In this document: positions 6,938 through 14,954 of the stretch, piece after piece
How positions within the stretch are numbered: the stretch's first letter is position 1
Layout: each line of letters starts with the position of its first letter
Assembly (NCBI RefSeq): GCF_039539605.1
Contig: NZ_BAABDL010000148.1
Location: forward strand, 1 to 17,674
Direction: 5' to 3'
DNA: 17,674 nucleotides
Source of the DNA: Amphibacillus indicireducens
Lineage (GTDB): Bacteria; Bacillota; Bacilli; Bacillales; Amphibacillaceae
The notes under the pieces: model-generated
What the model saw: the letters and a program-made list of their open reading frames with translations, nothing else
What the model was told of the DNA's origin: nothing
Database searches by the model: none
Program-made: the position numbers and the translations under genes

Positions 6938-8224
6938 GTGCAAATTTATCTTGTTCAACCAGGGGATTCCCTTTACCAAATTGCAAATTCGTTTGGATCA
7001 TCAATTGACGATATTGTGCAAGCAAATGAATTAGAGACCCCTGAATCACTCGTAGTCGGTCAAGCAATCGTTATTCCTATTGTCGGACAATTTTATTTCG
7101 TTAGACCTGGAGATAGTCTTTACACGATTAGCCAAAAATTTAATTTAACAATTGCTGAGTTGGCACAAATTAATGCGATTGATCCTAACCAACCATTACC
7201 AGTAAACTTGAGACTTTATATTCCTGAGCAACCAAAACAAATGATTGAATCAAACGCTTATGTTGAGCCGACTGGAAGTACAGTATCGAATACATTGATT
7301 AATGCAGCCCAAAAGCATGCTGATCAGTTGACATACCTTGCTCCATTTAGTTATCAAGTCAAACGTGATGGGAGTTTACAAGCACCTTTACTTAATGACT
7401 TTCCAAATATCGCACAAAATAATCAGGCAGCATTGATGTTAGTCGTGACCAATTTAGAATCTGGTGCTTTTAGTGAGGAGCTAGGAAGTTTAATCGTCAA
7501 TGATCATAACGTCCAAAACCGTTTATTCGATCAAATCATTGCAACTGCAAACGAAATTGGCTTCCGTGATGTCCACTTTGATTTTGAATTTCTTCCTGCA
7601 AGTGATCGCGAAGCCTACAATCAATTTTTACGACGAGCCAAAACAAGATTAAGTCAAGAAAACTTATTAATGTCAACTGCTTTAGCACCAAAAACAAGTG
7701 CAACTCAAGAAGGGCAGTGGTATCAAGCACATGATTACAGGGCACATGGTGAAATTGCTGATTTCGTTGTCTTAATGACTTATGAATGGGGATATAGTGG
7801 TGGACCGCCAATGGCCGTTTCTCCAATTGACCAAGTTCGTCGTGTTGTTGACTATGCATTAACAGAGATACCTGCTGAGAAAATTATGCTTGGACAAAAT
7901 TTATATGGTTATGATTGGACACTGCCCTATGAACCTGGTGGCGATTACGCCCGTGCAATTAGTCCACAACAAGCGATCCAGCTTGCGCATGAAAATAATC
8001 AAGCCATTTCCTACGATTCAACAGCCCAAGCACCTTATTTCCAATATATTGATGGTGAAGGTAACAAACACGAAGTTTGGTTTGAAGATGCACGATCGAT
8101 TCAAGCAAAATTTGATTTAATTAAAGAGAAGCATTTACGAGGGATTAGTTATTGGAAACTCGGCTTATCTTTCCCACAAAATTGGCTACTACTAAGTGAT
8201 AATTTTACCATTAAAAAATATTAA
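6938..8224 (+). CDS. sleL: Spore cortex-lytic N-acetylglucosaminidase SleL (YaaH)
   Basis: A 428-residue spore protein, matching YaaH of B. subtilis in length, that degrades cortex peptidoglycan fragments during germination. Two LysM peptidoglycan-binding repeats (about 2-48 and 51-96, each with PGDSLY) precede a glycoside hydrolase 18 domain (about 110-420). The GH18 active-site strand DVHFDFEFLP is present, with E217 as the catalytic acid and D215 beside it. There is no signal peptide, as expected for a protein assembled on the forespore from the mother cell through its LysM domains. The start is GTG at 6938, with TAGGAGG seven bases before it. A germinant receptor operon follows on the same strand after a strong terminator, bringing signal sensing and cortex hydrolysis side by side. 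Confidence 0.93.
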   Translation: MQIYLVQPGDSLYQIANSFGSSIDDIVQANELETPESLVVGQAIVIPIVGQFYFVRPGDSLYTISQKFNLTIAELAQINAIDPNQPLPVNLRLYIPEQPKQMIESNAYVEPTGSTVSNTLINAAQKHADQLTYLAPFSYQVKRDGSLQAPLLNDFPNIAQNNQAALMLVVTNLESGAFSEELGSLIVNDHNVQNRLFDQIIATANEIGFRDVHFDFEFLPASDREAYNQFLRRAKTRLSQENLLMSTALAPKTSATQEGQWYQAHDYRAHGEIADFVVLMTYEWGYSGGPPMAVSPIDQVRRVVDYALTEIPAEKIMLGQNLYGYDWTLPYEPGGDYARAISPQQAIQLAHENNQAISYDSTAQAPYFQYIDGEGNKHEVWFEDARSIQAKFDLIKEKHLRGISYWKLGLSFPQNWLLLSDNFTIKKY

Positions 8225-8265
8225 TTAAATCCCACTTCATTAAACAAATGAGGTGGGATTTAATT
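8223..8265 (+). terminator. Terminator after sleL
   Basis: A perfect 19-bp inverted repeat: the left arm runs 8223-8241, the right arm 8247-8265, with loop AAACA. It starts at the sleL stop codon. The T-rich tail is short, but the stem is strong and would separate sleL from the receptor operon. Confidence 0.8.
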
Positions 8266-8298
8266 TTGATTATCATTCAAAATTATCTTAATCAATCA

Positions 8299-8328
8299 TG
8301 TATAGAATTGTTAAAATCACTCAAACTA
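8299..8328 (+). promoter_or_regulatory. Candidate sigma-G promoter for the germinant receptor operon
   Basis: TGTATA (8299-8304), a 17-base spacer and CAAACTA (8322-8328) fit the forespore sigma-G pattern (TGMATA and CATACTA) with one mismatch in each element. Transcription would start near 8335, just before GAGGTGA at 8340. Receptor operons of the gerA family are transcribed by sigma-G in B. subtilis. The sequence match is direct; use by sigma-G is inferred. Confidence 0.55.
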
Positions 8329-8351
8329 GACTTGAAAATGAGGTGAGTCTT

Positions 8352-9821
8352 TTGCTTAGAAAGAAAAAAGAAAAAAATGAAAATAATCAAATAAGTTCTG
8401 ATCTTAGTAAAAATATTGATCAAATAAAAAACGATTTTTCTTATGGACTAAACAGCGACTTTTCGATTAGAAAATTAACAGCTAAATATAATCAAAGGAA
8501 TATTGCCCTTTGCTATTTAGACTCACTTGTCAACAGCGATAAAATTGAACAATCGATTATTCAACCTTTACTTGAACAAGAAGGAGAATCAATCATCAAT
8601 ATTGTGACAATTGAAACAATTGATATTGTGACAAATACCTCCATAATTAATAACCATGTTACAAGTGGAAGGGTTATTTTATTTATAGACAGCCATCCAA
8701 AGGCGTATGCAATTGATGTTGCTAAATTTGAATATCGTAATGTCAGTCAAGCAGAAAATGAAAGTGTAATTCGTGGCCCAAAAGAGGCTTTCATCGAATC
8801 GCTAAATGTCAATATTTCGTTGATCCGAAATCAAATTCGTAACAAACAGTTAGTCACAGAATCACAACATATTGGCGAACGATCAAAACAAGATGTACAA
8901 CTCGTCTATATTAAAGATCTGGTCAATAATCAACTATTAGAAGAAGTTCGAGGAAGAATTAATCAAATACAAATAGACTCTGTTCAAAATCTTGAATTAT
9001 TAGAACAGTATATTGAGGACAGACCACTATCACTCTTTCCAACAATTTTATATACAGAACGACCTGATAACGCATGTTTGTATATTAATCGTGGACATGT
9101 TGTTCTCTTGATGGAGAGTTCAGCAGCATGTTTGATCGTTCCAGTTACCTTTTGGTCCTTTTTCCATAACGCAGAAGACCGTTATGCTCGCTTTATTTTC
9201 GGTAATTTTTCTAGATTAATTCGGCTCTTTGCTCTTTATTTTACGACAATGATTTCAGCAACGTATGTTGCGTTAGCAAACTTTCATAGTGAACTAATCC
9301 CACCCGATCTATTATTAGAAATTGCGGCTTCAAGAGATAAAGTGCCTTTTCCATTATTTTTAGAAATAATTTTAATGGAGTTTGCCTTTGAATTAATTCG
9401 TGAAGCTGGGGTACGAACCCCAAATCCACTGGGTACAACCATTAGTATTGTTGGTGCTTTAATTTTAGGGCAAGCTGCCGTAGAAGCTAATATTGTCAGT
9501 CCAATTATTGTCATCATCAGTGCATTATCTGGTTTAGCATCCTTTGCAATCAGTGATCCAAGTCTTAACTTTACCGTTAGACTAACACGATTTATTTTCA
9601 TTTTCTCTGCTGTATTTTATGGGATATATAGCCTCATGGCTGTGTTTACCCTTTGGTTTATGTATGCTGCATCACTCAAGTCTTTTGGGGTTCCTTATTT
9701 TGCACCTTTAGCACCAAGTTATCAATCAAATGATGATACCTATTTTAGAAAACCATTGAATAGGGAAAAATCCCGTCCAGGTTACTTATTACCGAAAGAT
9801 TTAAAAAGAATGAGAAATTAA
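8352..9821 (+). CDS. GerA-family spore germination receptor, subunit A
   Basis: Subunit A of a nutrient germinant receptor in the inner spore membrane, 489 residues from the chosen start. It has a hydrophilic N-terminal half (about 1-245) with the family signatures VIRGPKEAFIE, NISLIRNQIRNKQL and ILYTERPD. A membrane half follows, with segments near 255-275, 290-310, 375-400 and 415-440, including REAGVRTPNPLG and GQAAVEANIVSP. The start is TTG at 8352: GAGGTGA lies five bases before it, and the proposed sigma-G promoter starts at about 8335. The in-frame ATG at 8298 would lie upstream of that transcript. The gene is followed 14 bp later by subunit B. Which nutrient is sensed cannot be read from the sequence. 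Confidence 0.93.
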   Translation: MLRKKKEKNENNQISSDLSKNIDQIKNDFSYGLNSDFSIRKLTAKYNQRNIALCYLDSLVNSDKIEQSIIQPLLEQEGESIINIVTIETIDIVTNTSIINNHVTSGRVILFIDSHPKAYAIDVAKFEYRNVSQAENESVIRGPKEAFIESLNVNISLIRNQIRNKQLVTESQHIGERSKQDVQLVYIKDLVNNQLLEEVRGRINQIQIDSVQNLELLEQYIEDRPLSLFPTILYTERPDNACLYINRGHVVLLMESSAACLIVPVTFWSFFHNAEDRYARFIFGNFSRLIRLFALYFTTMISATYVALANFHSELIPPDLLLEIAASRDKVPFPLFLEIILMEFAFELIREAGVRTPNPLGTTISIVGALILGQAAVEANIVSPIIVIISALSGLASFAISDPSLNFTVRLTRFIFIFSAVFYGIYSLMAVFTLWFMYAASLKSFGVPYFAPLAPSYQSNDDTYFRKPLNREKSRPGYLLPKDLKRMRN

Positions 9822-9835
9822 CGGAGGTACAAGTT

Positions 9836-10930
9836 GTGAAGGTGAATAGTAAACTGTCTACCTATGAAATATTTGCTTTAACAAACATTGCAATCGTTAT
9901 GATCATAACAGATACAACACCTTCTTTACTTGCTCAAAACACAAAAAATGCCTTTTGGTTTGTTCCATTAATTTCCTTTTTAGTTGTGTTACCATCTTTT
10001 CTGATCCTACTTTATTTACTACGCAAGTATAATGCAGAACATCTTGTTGAACTATTAGAAATATTATTTGGAAAATTCTTAGGTAAGGTATTTGCTTTTA
10101 TTGTATTTATGGCAAACTTCCTTTGGCTTGCTTTAGATAAAAGAAGTTATGTTGGACAAATTAAACTTCTCTATTTTGAACAATCGCAATTGTTTTCTAT
10201 TTTTATTATACTCGCCATTGTTTGTATTTTTGGAGCAGTTAGAGGGATAAAAGTAATTGGCTACACAGCAAAATTGTTTTTCCCTTACTTTCAAATTTCG
10301 CTCATCATATTAATCATATTAATCATCCCTTCACTAATACCTGAGCGTATTTTCCCTATCTTTGGATCCGGTTTGACTGAGGTCATCCAAGAAGGAGTTC
10401 TTAAAGGATCAATTTTTTCGAAATTCACCTTACTTTTAATGGTATTACCTGCCGTTAAAGAACCTAAATATTTTTATAAGGGGACACTTTTAGGACTAAT
10501 GATTTCAGTCATTCAAATTATCTTTTTCTATTTTATTTATACGACTTTTTTTGACTATGATTCAATTGCAACAACGCCATTCCCCTTTCATGAAGTCACC
10601 CAATACATTAGACTAGGGGATTTTTTTACTAACATAGAAACCTTTTTTTTAATATTTTGGTTGTTAGCAACGTTTATTCGATTTATTTTGTTTTTATATT
10701 TAATCTCTTGGTTGTTTGGTGCGATCTTTCAGATAAATAATTTTGAACTTCTGATTTTACCGATTGGATTTTTATTAATGCTTGTTGGTCTGTTACCAAA
10801 TAACGCTATTGTGACAGAGGTTGTTTATCGTAACAATCTTTTTAATCTATTAACACCGATTATCATAATTATTCCATTTATATTATTGATTCGTCATTTT
10901 TTCAAGCAAAGAACGGGGCGATTATCTTGA
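9836..10930 (+). CDS. GerA-family spore germination receptor, subunit B (permease-like)
   Basis: A 364-residue integral membrane protein of the GerAB/spore germination permease family, related to amino-acid permeases (APC superfamily) and thought to hold the germinant-binding pocket. About ten membrane helices can be seen from residue 11 to the C-terminus, with the family-typical N-terminus (KLSTYEIFALTNIAIVMII) and short charged loops such as LDKRSYVGQIKLLYFEQSQ and LPAVKEPKYFYKG. The start is GTG at 9836, seven bases after GGAGGT. Its TGA stop overlaps the TTG of subunit C (TTGA), so B and C are translationally coupled. Confidence 0.92.
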   Translation: MKVNSKLSTYEIFALTNIAIVMIITDTTPSLLAQNTKNAFWFVPLISFLVVLPSFLILLYLLRKYNAEHLVELLEILFGKFLGKVFAFIVFMANFLWLALDKRSYVGQIKLLYFEQSQLFSIFIILAIVCIFGAVRGIKVIGYTAKLFFPYFQISLIILIILIIPSLIPERIFPIFGSGLTEVIQEGVLKGSIFSKFTLLLMVLPAVKEPKYFYKGTLLGLMISVIQIIFFYFIYTTFFDYDSIATTPFPFHEVTQYIRLGDFFTNIETFFLIFWLLATFIRFILFLYLISWLFGAIFQINNFELLILPIGFLLMLVGLLPNNAIVTEVVYRNNLFNLLTPIIIIIPFILLIRHFFKQRTGRLS

Positions 10931-12156
10931 AACAATTAATTGGATTTATCATCAGTTTGCTTTCTCTCACTTTGATTGGATGTGAAGATTTGATGGAGCT
11001 TGAAAAACAATCTTATGTGATTGCTGTAGGTGTTGACTTAACTGAGCAAGAAGGGCTATTTCAATTTACTTTTCAAATCGCTAATCCAAAAATAGATGAT
11101 GCATCAGGTGGCGCCACTCAAACGATTTCAATTCCAACTTCTGATCTAATTACAGCAACTGATATTGCTAATAATTTTGTTACGAAGAAAATTAATCTTG
11201 ATCATACACGTGTGATCATTATTTCTGAAGAACTTGCAAGAACAGGTCAATTTATTAGCATCCTTCAGCCGTCATCACGAACAACTCAAATGAGGCGTAA
11301 TATTCAAATTATAGTTACAAAGGAAAAAGCAGAAACTTTTTTAAGAATTGCTTCTCCAGAATTAGAAAATAAACCTCATAAATATTATCAGTTTATGATT
11401 ACACGTGCATCTGAAACAGGAGTTATTCCAGAGGCTGATTTCCACCATTTTTTTCAAATTACAGAAGGAAAGGATGACTTATTTTTAGCAATCTTTGCGT
11501 CAGCTGTACACCAAGAAGAAGATCTCAGTAAACCCTCTATTGAAAAAATTGCTGGAGAACTCATAACAACTGGAGGAAACCCCGCACAATTTATGGGTTC
11601 TGCTGTTTTTAAAAATGGTAAAATGATTGATATTTTAAATGCTCAAGAAACAAGAATGACGACTATATTAGATAAAACAAAAAAAATGGATGATATCATA
11701 TCTGCTTTTCCTGATCCGATTAATCCAACTTACAATATTGCAGGGAATTTCATTCAAAAAGAAGAGTGCAATATTGATATTAAGTATGATGCTGAAAATA
11801 ACCATGCTTCAATTAATGTTTTTGTTCCCTTTGAATTTGAAACGGTAGCTATACCTAGTATGATTAGGTACTCTGATGATAATGAATTAAAAAAAATACT
11901 CAAAAAAGCATTAGAAGAGCATTATCAATCAATTGCTGAAAAATTAATTATTAAAACACAACAACAATATCAAGCAGAACCTTTTTATTGGTCACTCTTC
12001 ATTCGGAAGTTTTTTAATGACATTCCTAGTTATGAAGAAGCAAATTGGAGTGAAGATATTTACCCAAATGCAGATATTAATGTCGTTTTTCAATTACAAA
12101 GACTTGAATTTGGTAAATCACTTTATGATACAAACCTTAATGAAATGGGTGATTAA
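10927..12156 (+). CDS. GerA-family spore germination receptor, subunit C (lipoprotein)
   Basis: A 409-residue Ger(x)C-type lipoprotein on the outer face of the inner spore membrane. The N-terminus is a lipoprotein signal: basic start, hydrophobic core and lipobox LIGC with C19 as the diacylglyceryl-modified residue. The mature part shows family features: QSYVIAVGVDLTEQEG near the start, then three soluble domains with FQIANPK, the HTRVIIISEELA block, GSAVFKNGKMI and a C-terminal AEPFYWSLFIRKFF region. The start is TTG, overlapping the stop of subunit B, with only a weak GGGG upstream; expression probably relies on coupling. The stop is followed one base later by the ATG of a small membrane protein gene. 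Confidence 0.93.
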   Translation: MKQLIGFIISLLSLTLIGCEDLMELEKQSYVIAVGVDLTEQEGLFQFTFQIANPKIDDASGGATQTISIPTSDLITATDIANNFVTKKINLDHTRVIIISEELARTGQFISILQPSSRTTQMRRNIQIIVTKEKAETFLRIASPELENKPHKYYQFMITRASETGVIPEADFHHFFQITEGKDDLFLAIFASAVHQEEDLSKPSIEKIAGELITTGGNPAQFMGSAVFKNGKMIDILNAQETRMTTILDKTKKMDDIISAFPDPINPTYNIAGNFIQKEECNIDIKYDAENNHASINVFVPFEFETVAIPSMIRYSDDNELKKILKKALEEHYQSIAEKLIIKTQQQYQAEPFYWSLFIRKFFNDIPSYEEANWSEDIYPNADINVVFQLQRLEFGKSLYDTNLNEMGD

Positions 12157-12157
12157 T

Positions 12158-12325
12158 ATGATTGTATTTTCATTAATATTAATTTGTCTATATATAACTT
12201 ACTATTGCATTCATTTTTGTCTCCATTTAAAAAAGGATAAAAATTATCTTGGAATGACGTCTATAATGATCCTTAATTTAAGCATCATCACTCTCACAAC
12301 AAGTTTAATTGTCATTCATTATTAG
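12158..12325 (+). CDS. Small two-helix membrane protein, candidate germinant receptor subunit D
   Basis: A 55-residue hydrophobic protein with two predicted membrane helices (about 2-24 and 34-53) joined by a short basic turn, LKKDKNYLG. I start it at the ATG at 12158: GGGTGAT lies five bases upstream and the stop of subunit C one base upstream, so it is the fourth gene of the receptor operon. A reading from 12017 would overlap subunit C by 140 bases and has no advantage. Small two-helix proteins of 55-75 residues are encoded in or beside several gerA-type operons of Bacillus (for example gerKD) and modulate receptor output; they vary greatly in sequence. Size, topology and position fit; assignment to that group is inferred. 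Confidence 0.7.
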   Translation: MIVFSLILICLYITYYCIHFCLHLKKDKNYLGMTSIMILNLSIITLTTSLIVIHY

Positions 12326-12334
12326 TTTTACTCA

Positions 12335-12380
12335 TAACAAAAAAACTTAGCTAGGGTATCTTAGCTAAGTTTTATTTATA
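12335..12380. terminator. Bidirectional terminator between the ger operon and tRNA-Ser
   Basis: AAAACTTAGCTA (12342-12353) and TAGCTAAGTTTT (12362-12373) form a 12-bp stem with an eight-base loop. A T-rich tail follows on the plus strand (TTTTATTTAT), and seven T follow on the minus strand after the stem, so it can stop the ger transcript and the convergent tRNA-Ser transcript. Confidence 0.85.
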
Positions 12381-12403
12381 TCGTCATATGAATTGTATAA
12401 TTA

Positions 12404-12496
12404 TGGCGGAGGAAGAGGGATTCGAACCCCCGCGGGCCGTGAAGCCCCTGTCGGTTTTCAAGACCGATCCCTTCAGCCGGGCTTGGGTATTCCTCC
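12404..12496 (-). tRNA. tRNA-Ser (anticodon UGA)
   Basis: The minus strand folds as a class II tRNA of 93 nt with a long variable arm. The acceptor stem is GGAGGAA paired with TTCCTCC, discriminator G and an encoded CCA. The T-loop is GGTTCGAATCC-like, and the anticodon loop CTTGAAA gives anticodon UGA (12460-12458), which reads UCA and other UCN serine codons. It lies next to serS, as does trnSL-Ser1 in B. subtilis. Confidence 0.97.
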
Positions 12497-12516
12497 GTGA
12501 ACTGACGACAAGATTA

Positions 12517-12545
12517 ATAATATCAGTTCTAATTATACTTGTCAA
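12517..12545 (-). promoter_or_regulatory. Sigma-A promoter for tRNA-Ser
   Basis: A perfect TTGACA (12545-12540), a 17-base spacer and TATTAT (12522-12517) on the minus strand, with a start about 14 bases before the mature tRNA. No clear terminator follows the upstream reductase gene, so read-through from serS may also reach the tRNA. Confidence 0.85.
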
Positions 12546-12585
12546 TATCTTTTTAACTTAAGTGCTTAATTTTTATGATTCGCGA

Positions 12586-13503
12586 TTAAGGTAAACGATT
12601 GCCGGCAGTTCGGTATAGATCATACCATTCCTCTCTCAGAAGTGTGATCTCAGCTGCTTTAGCAATTTCTTTTAAGCGCTCTCTGTTCATTGTTCCAACT
12701 ATCGGTTGCATTTTTGCTGGGTGGCGAAGTAACCAAGCAATCGCTATCGTTGTTTTCGTCACGTTATATTTATCTGCATAATGTTGTAATTTTTGATTAA
12801 CCTCAGGAAACTTATCATTATCGATAAATACACCTTCAAAAAAGCCATATTGGAATGGTGACCATGGTTGAATTGTCATGTTATGGAGTCGACTATAATC
12901 TAAAATACCCCCATCTCTGACGTAAGCTGGCTCATCCTGCATATTAACATTTAATCCCGCATCAATCATTGGTGTGAACATTAAACTCATCTGCAATTGA
13001 TTTGCAATGAGATCTTGGTTAAGAGATTTTTTTAGCAATTCAATTTGATACGGATTATGATTGCTAACACCAAAATGACGAACCTTACCACTTTGATAAA
13101 GGTGATCAAAAGCTTCAGCCACTTCCTCTGGCTCAACCAATGCATCTGGTCGATGGAGTAAAAATACATCAATATAATCTGTTTTTAATCGTTTTAAACT
13201 ACCTTCAACTGAATTAATAATATGATCTTTTGAAAAATCAAAAAAACCATTACGAATCCCACATTTTGTTTGAATGATCATTTTCTCACGAATCGAAGGA
13301 TTCATATCGATTGCTTCAGCAAAAATCTCTTCCGACTTTCCCTGTCCATATAAATCTGCATGATCAAAGAAATTAATGCCTAACTCTAATGCATTTTCAA
13401 TCACTCGATTTGCATCTTCTATCGATAGCCCATTCATCCGCATACAACCTAAACCGATTGTACTGACATTTAAGTCACTCGTTCCTAATTTAATCTGTCT
13501 CAT
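12586..13503 (-). CDS. Aldo/keto reductase, YdhF-like
   Basis: A 305-residue NADPH-dependent oxidoreductase of the aldo/keto reductase fold. It begins MRQIKLGTSDLNVSTIGLGCMRM. The catalytic tetrad residues are visible: the Asp and Tyr in FFDHADLYGQGKSEE (about 47-61), the Lys in IIQTKCGIR and the His in VFLLHRPDA. The C-terminal IVGTMNRERLKE segment matches the cofactor-binding end of the family, closest in style to E. coli YdhF. The substrate cannot be deduced. I start at the ATG at 13503 (AGGAG seven bases before), not the preceding TTG. The gene begins ten bases after the serS stop, with its ribosome binding site touching that stop, so it is very likely co-transcribed with serS and under the same T-box. 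This neighbour is not found in B. subtilis. Confidence 0.88.
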   Translation of the reverse strand: MRQIKLGTSDLNVSTIGLGCMRMNGLSIEDANRVIENALELGINFFDHADLYGQGKSEEIFAEAIDMNPSIREKMIIQTKCGIRNGFFDFSKDHIINSVEGSLKRLKTDYIDVFLLHRPDALVEPEEVAEAFDHLYQSGKVRHFGVSNHNPYQIELLKKSLNQDLIANQLQMSLMFTPMIDAGLNVNMQDEPAYVRDGGILDYSRLHNMTIQPWSPFQYGFFEGVFIDNDKFPEVNQKLQHYADKYNVTKTTIAIAWLLRHPAKMQPIVGTMNRERLKEIAKAAEITLLREEWYDLYRTAGNRLP

Positions 13504-13513
13504 CAAATCACTC

Positions 13514-14788
13514 CTATTTAATTATTTCTTTACCCCCCATATATGGTTGTAAAACCTTTGGAATTGTTATTGATCCATCAGCATTTTGATAATTTTCTAA
13601 GATCGCGGCAACTGTTCGTCCGATTGCTAAGCCTGAGCCGTTTAATGTGTGAACAAATTCTGGTTTGCCTTTATCTTCACGGCGGAAACGAATATTCGCT
13701 CGCCTCGCTTGGAATGCTTCAAAGTTAGAACATGATGAAATTTCTCGATACGTATCGTTACTTGGCATCCAGACTTCAATATCGTATTTTTTTGCTGCGG
13801 TAAAACCTAAATCAGCTGTACACATGCTCATCACACGATATGGAAGCTCTAATAATTGTAAGACTTTTTCCGCATTGTTTGTTAATTCCTCTAGCACTTG
13901 ATAAGAGTCTTCCAGCTTAACAAATTGGACGAGTTCAACTTTATTAAACTGGTGTTGGCGAATTAAGCCTCTCGTATCTCGGCCAGCTGAACCTGCTTCT
14001 GAGCGGAATGAAGCACTGTAAGCAACAAATTTTTGTGGTAAATCATCTGCTGATAAAATTTCATCACGTAAATAGTTCGTCACAGGTACCTCTGCTGTTG
14101 GAACGAGGAAATATTCCCAATCCTCAATTTTAAACGCATCCTCTGCAAACTTAGGTAGCTGTCCTGTTCCAATCATGCTCGTTCGATTGACTAGGTAAGG
14201 TGGCAACATTTCTTCATACCCATGCTCATCAGCATGCAAATCCATCATAAAATTGAGTAGCGCACGCTCTAAACGAGCACCTAAGCCTTTATAGAAAACG
14301 AAGCGACTTCCTGTTGTTTTAGCTGCCCGTTCAAAGTCTAAGATGTCTAATTCTGTTGCCAATTCCCAGTGGGGTTTTTGTTCGAATTCAGGTGTGGCAA
14401 CTTCCCCCCATGTTCTTGCGACAACATTATCATCTTCAGTTTCACCAATTGGAACAGATTCATGAGGAATATTTGGAATTGAAAACATAATTTTTTCTAG
14501 TTTTTCATCTAATTCCTTTAATTCATCATCGATCGTTTTAATTTCATCTCCAACTGTTCGCATTTCTTTGATCATTGCATCTGCATCTTGCTTATCACGT
14601 TTTAATTGAGCAATTTCCTTCGATACATCGTTTCGTTTCGCTTTCAATACTTCTGTTTTAGCAATTAACTCTCGTCTTTTTTGATCAACCGCTTCAAATT
14701 GATCTAAGTCTGATAAATCCTCACCGCGTGCTTGTAATTTTTCTTTTACTGCCTGAAAATTTTGACGTAATAACTTAATATCTAACAT
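13514..14788 (-). CDS. serS: Seryl-tRNA synthetase
   Basis: This class II aminoacyl-tRNA synthetase charges tRNA-Ser. The 424 residues match B. subtilis (425). An N-terminal antiparallel coiled coil (about 28-100), which grips the long variable arm of tRNA-Ser, precedes the catalytic domain. That domain shows the TAEVPVTN serine-binding loop, motif 2 (FRSEAGSAGRDTRGLIRQHQF), the SCSNFEAFQARR segment and motif 3 (GSGLAIGRTVAAILEN). Start is the ATG at 14788, six bases after GGAGGA; an in-frame TTG one codon earlier is not needed. It is controlled by the T-box leader upstream and is followed by an aldo/keto reductase gene in the same operon. Confidence 0.97.
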   Translation of the reverse strand: MLDIKLLRQNFQAVKEKLQARGEDLSDLDQFEAVDQKRRELIAKTEVLKAKRNDVSKEIAQLKRDKQDADAMIKEMRTVGDEIKTIDDELKELDEKLEKIMFSIPNIPHESVPIGETEDDNVVARTWGEVATPEFEQKPHWELATELDILDFERAAKTTGSRFVFYKGLGARLERALLNFMMDLHADEHGYEEMLPPYLVNRTSMIGTGQLPKFAEDAFKIEDWEYFLVPTAEVPVTNYLRDEILSADDLPQKFVAYSASFRSEAGSAGRDTRGLIRQHQFNKVELVQFVKLEDSYQVLEELTNNAEKVLQLLELPYRVMSMCTADLGFTAAKKYDIEVWMPSNDTYREISSCSNFEAFQARRANIRFRREDKGKPEFVHTLNGSGLAIGRTVAAILENYQNADGSITIPKVLQPYMGGKEIIK

Positions 14789-14833
14789 CAAATTTCCTCC
14801 TTCATTTATAATAAATTTATTTTTTTAGAAAAC

Positions 14834-14864
14834 TTGGCATTCGCCAAGCCTTTAGGCGAATGCC
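14834..14864. repeat. Perfect 10-bp hairpin between T-box and serS
   Basis: GGCATTCGCC and GGCGAATGCC, separated by a nine-base loop, lie about 45 bases upstream of serS. On the serS strand the stem is followed by AAGTTTTC, so it could act as a weak second terminator. It might also be an interspersed palindromic repeat. It is not part of the canonical T-box. Confidence 0.6.
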
Positions 14865-14878
14865 TTAGTTGCACTTAC

Positions 14879-14911
14879 GTAGTAAGAAAGTTGTTATACT
14901 TTCTTATCTAC
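14879..14911. repeat. Second hairpin between T-box terminator and serS
   Basis: GTAGTAAGAAAGT and ACTTTCTTA-T-CTAC form a 13-bp stem with one bulged base and a six-base loop. It begins immediately after the T-run of the T-box terminator and is separated from the other hairpin by about 14 bases. Its role is unknown. Confidence 0.55.
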
Positions 14912-14915
14912 CAAT

Positions 14916-14954
14916 AAAAAAACTCCCGTCCCTAAAATAGAAAGGGACGAGAGT
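14916..14954 (-). terminator. T-box-controlled terminator upstream of serS
   Basis: On the minus strand ACTCTCGTCCCT pairs with AGGGACGGGAGT (12 bp, one G-U) and is followed by seven T. Its 5' arm lies directly after the T-box sequence, the arrangement that lets the antiterminator form when uncharged tRNA binds. Confidence 0.93.

Noticed and set aside
8599..8636. Direct repeat of ATATTGTGACA about 25 bases apart
   Set aside because: It is inside the subunit A coding region and simply encodes a short IVT...IVT stretch; two copies without further structure do not suggest a mobile or regulatory element.
9284..9601. A 105-codon open frame on the minus strand
   Set aside because: It is the antisense shadow of the conserved membrane half of subunit A, with no supporting start signal.
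10305..10330. Tandem ATTAATCAT-like repeats
   Set aside because: They encode an isoleucine/leucine-rich membrane helix of subunit B; low-complexity coding sequence explains them.
12017..12160. Longer version of the small ger operon gene starting inside subunit C
   Set aside because: It would overlap subunit C by 140 bases in another frame; the ATG at 12158 has the ribosome binding site and its product is a clean two-helix protein.
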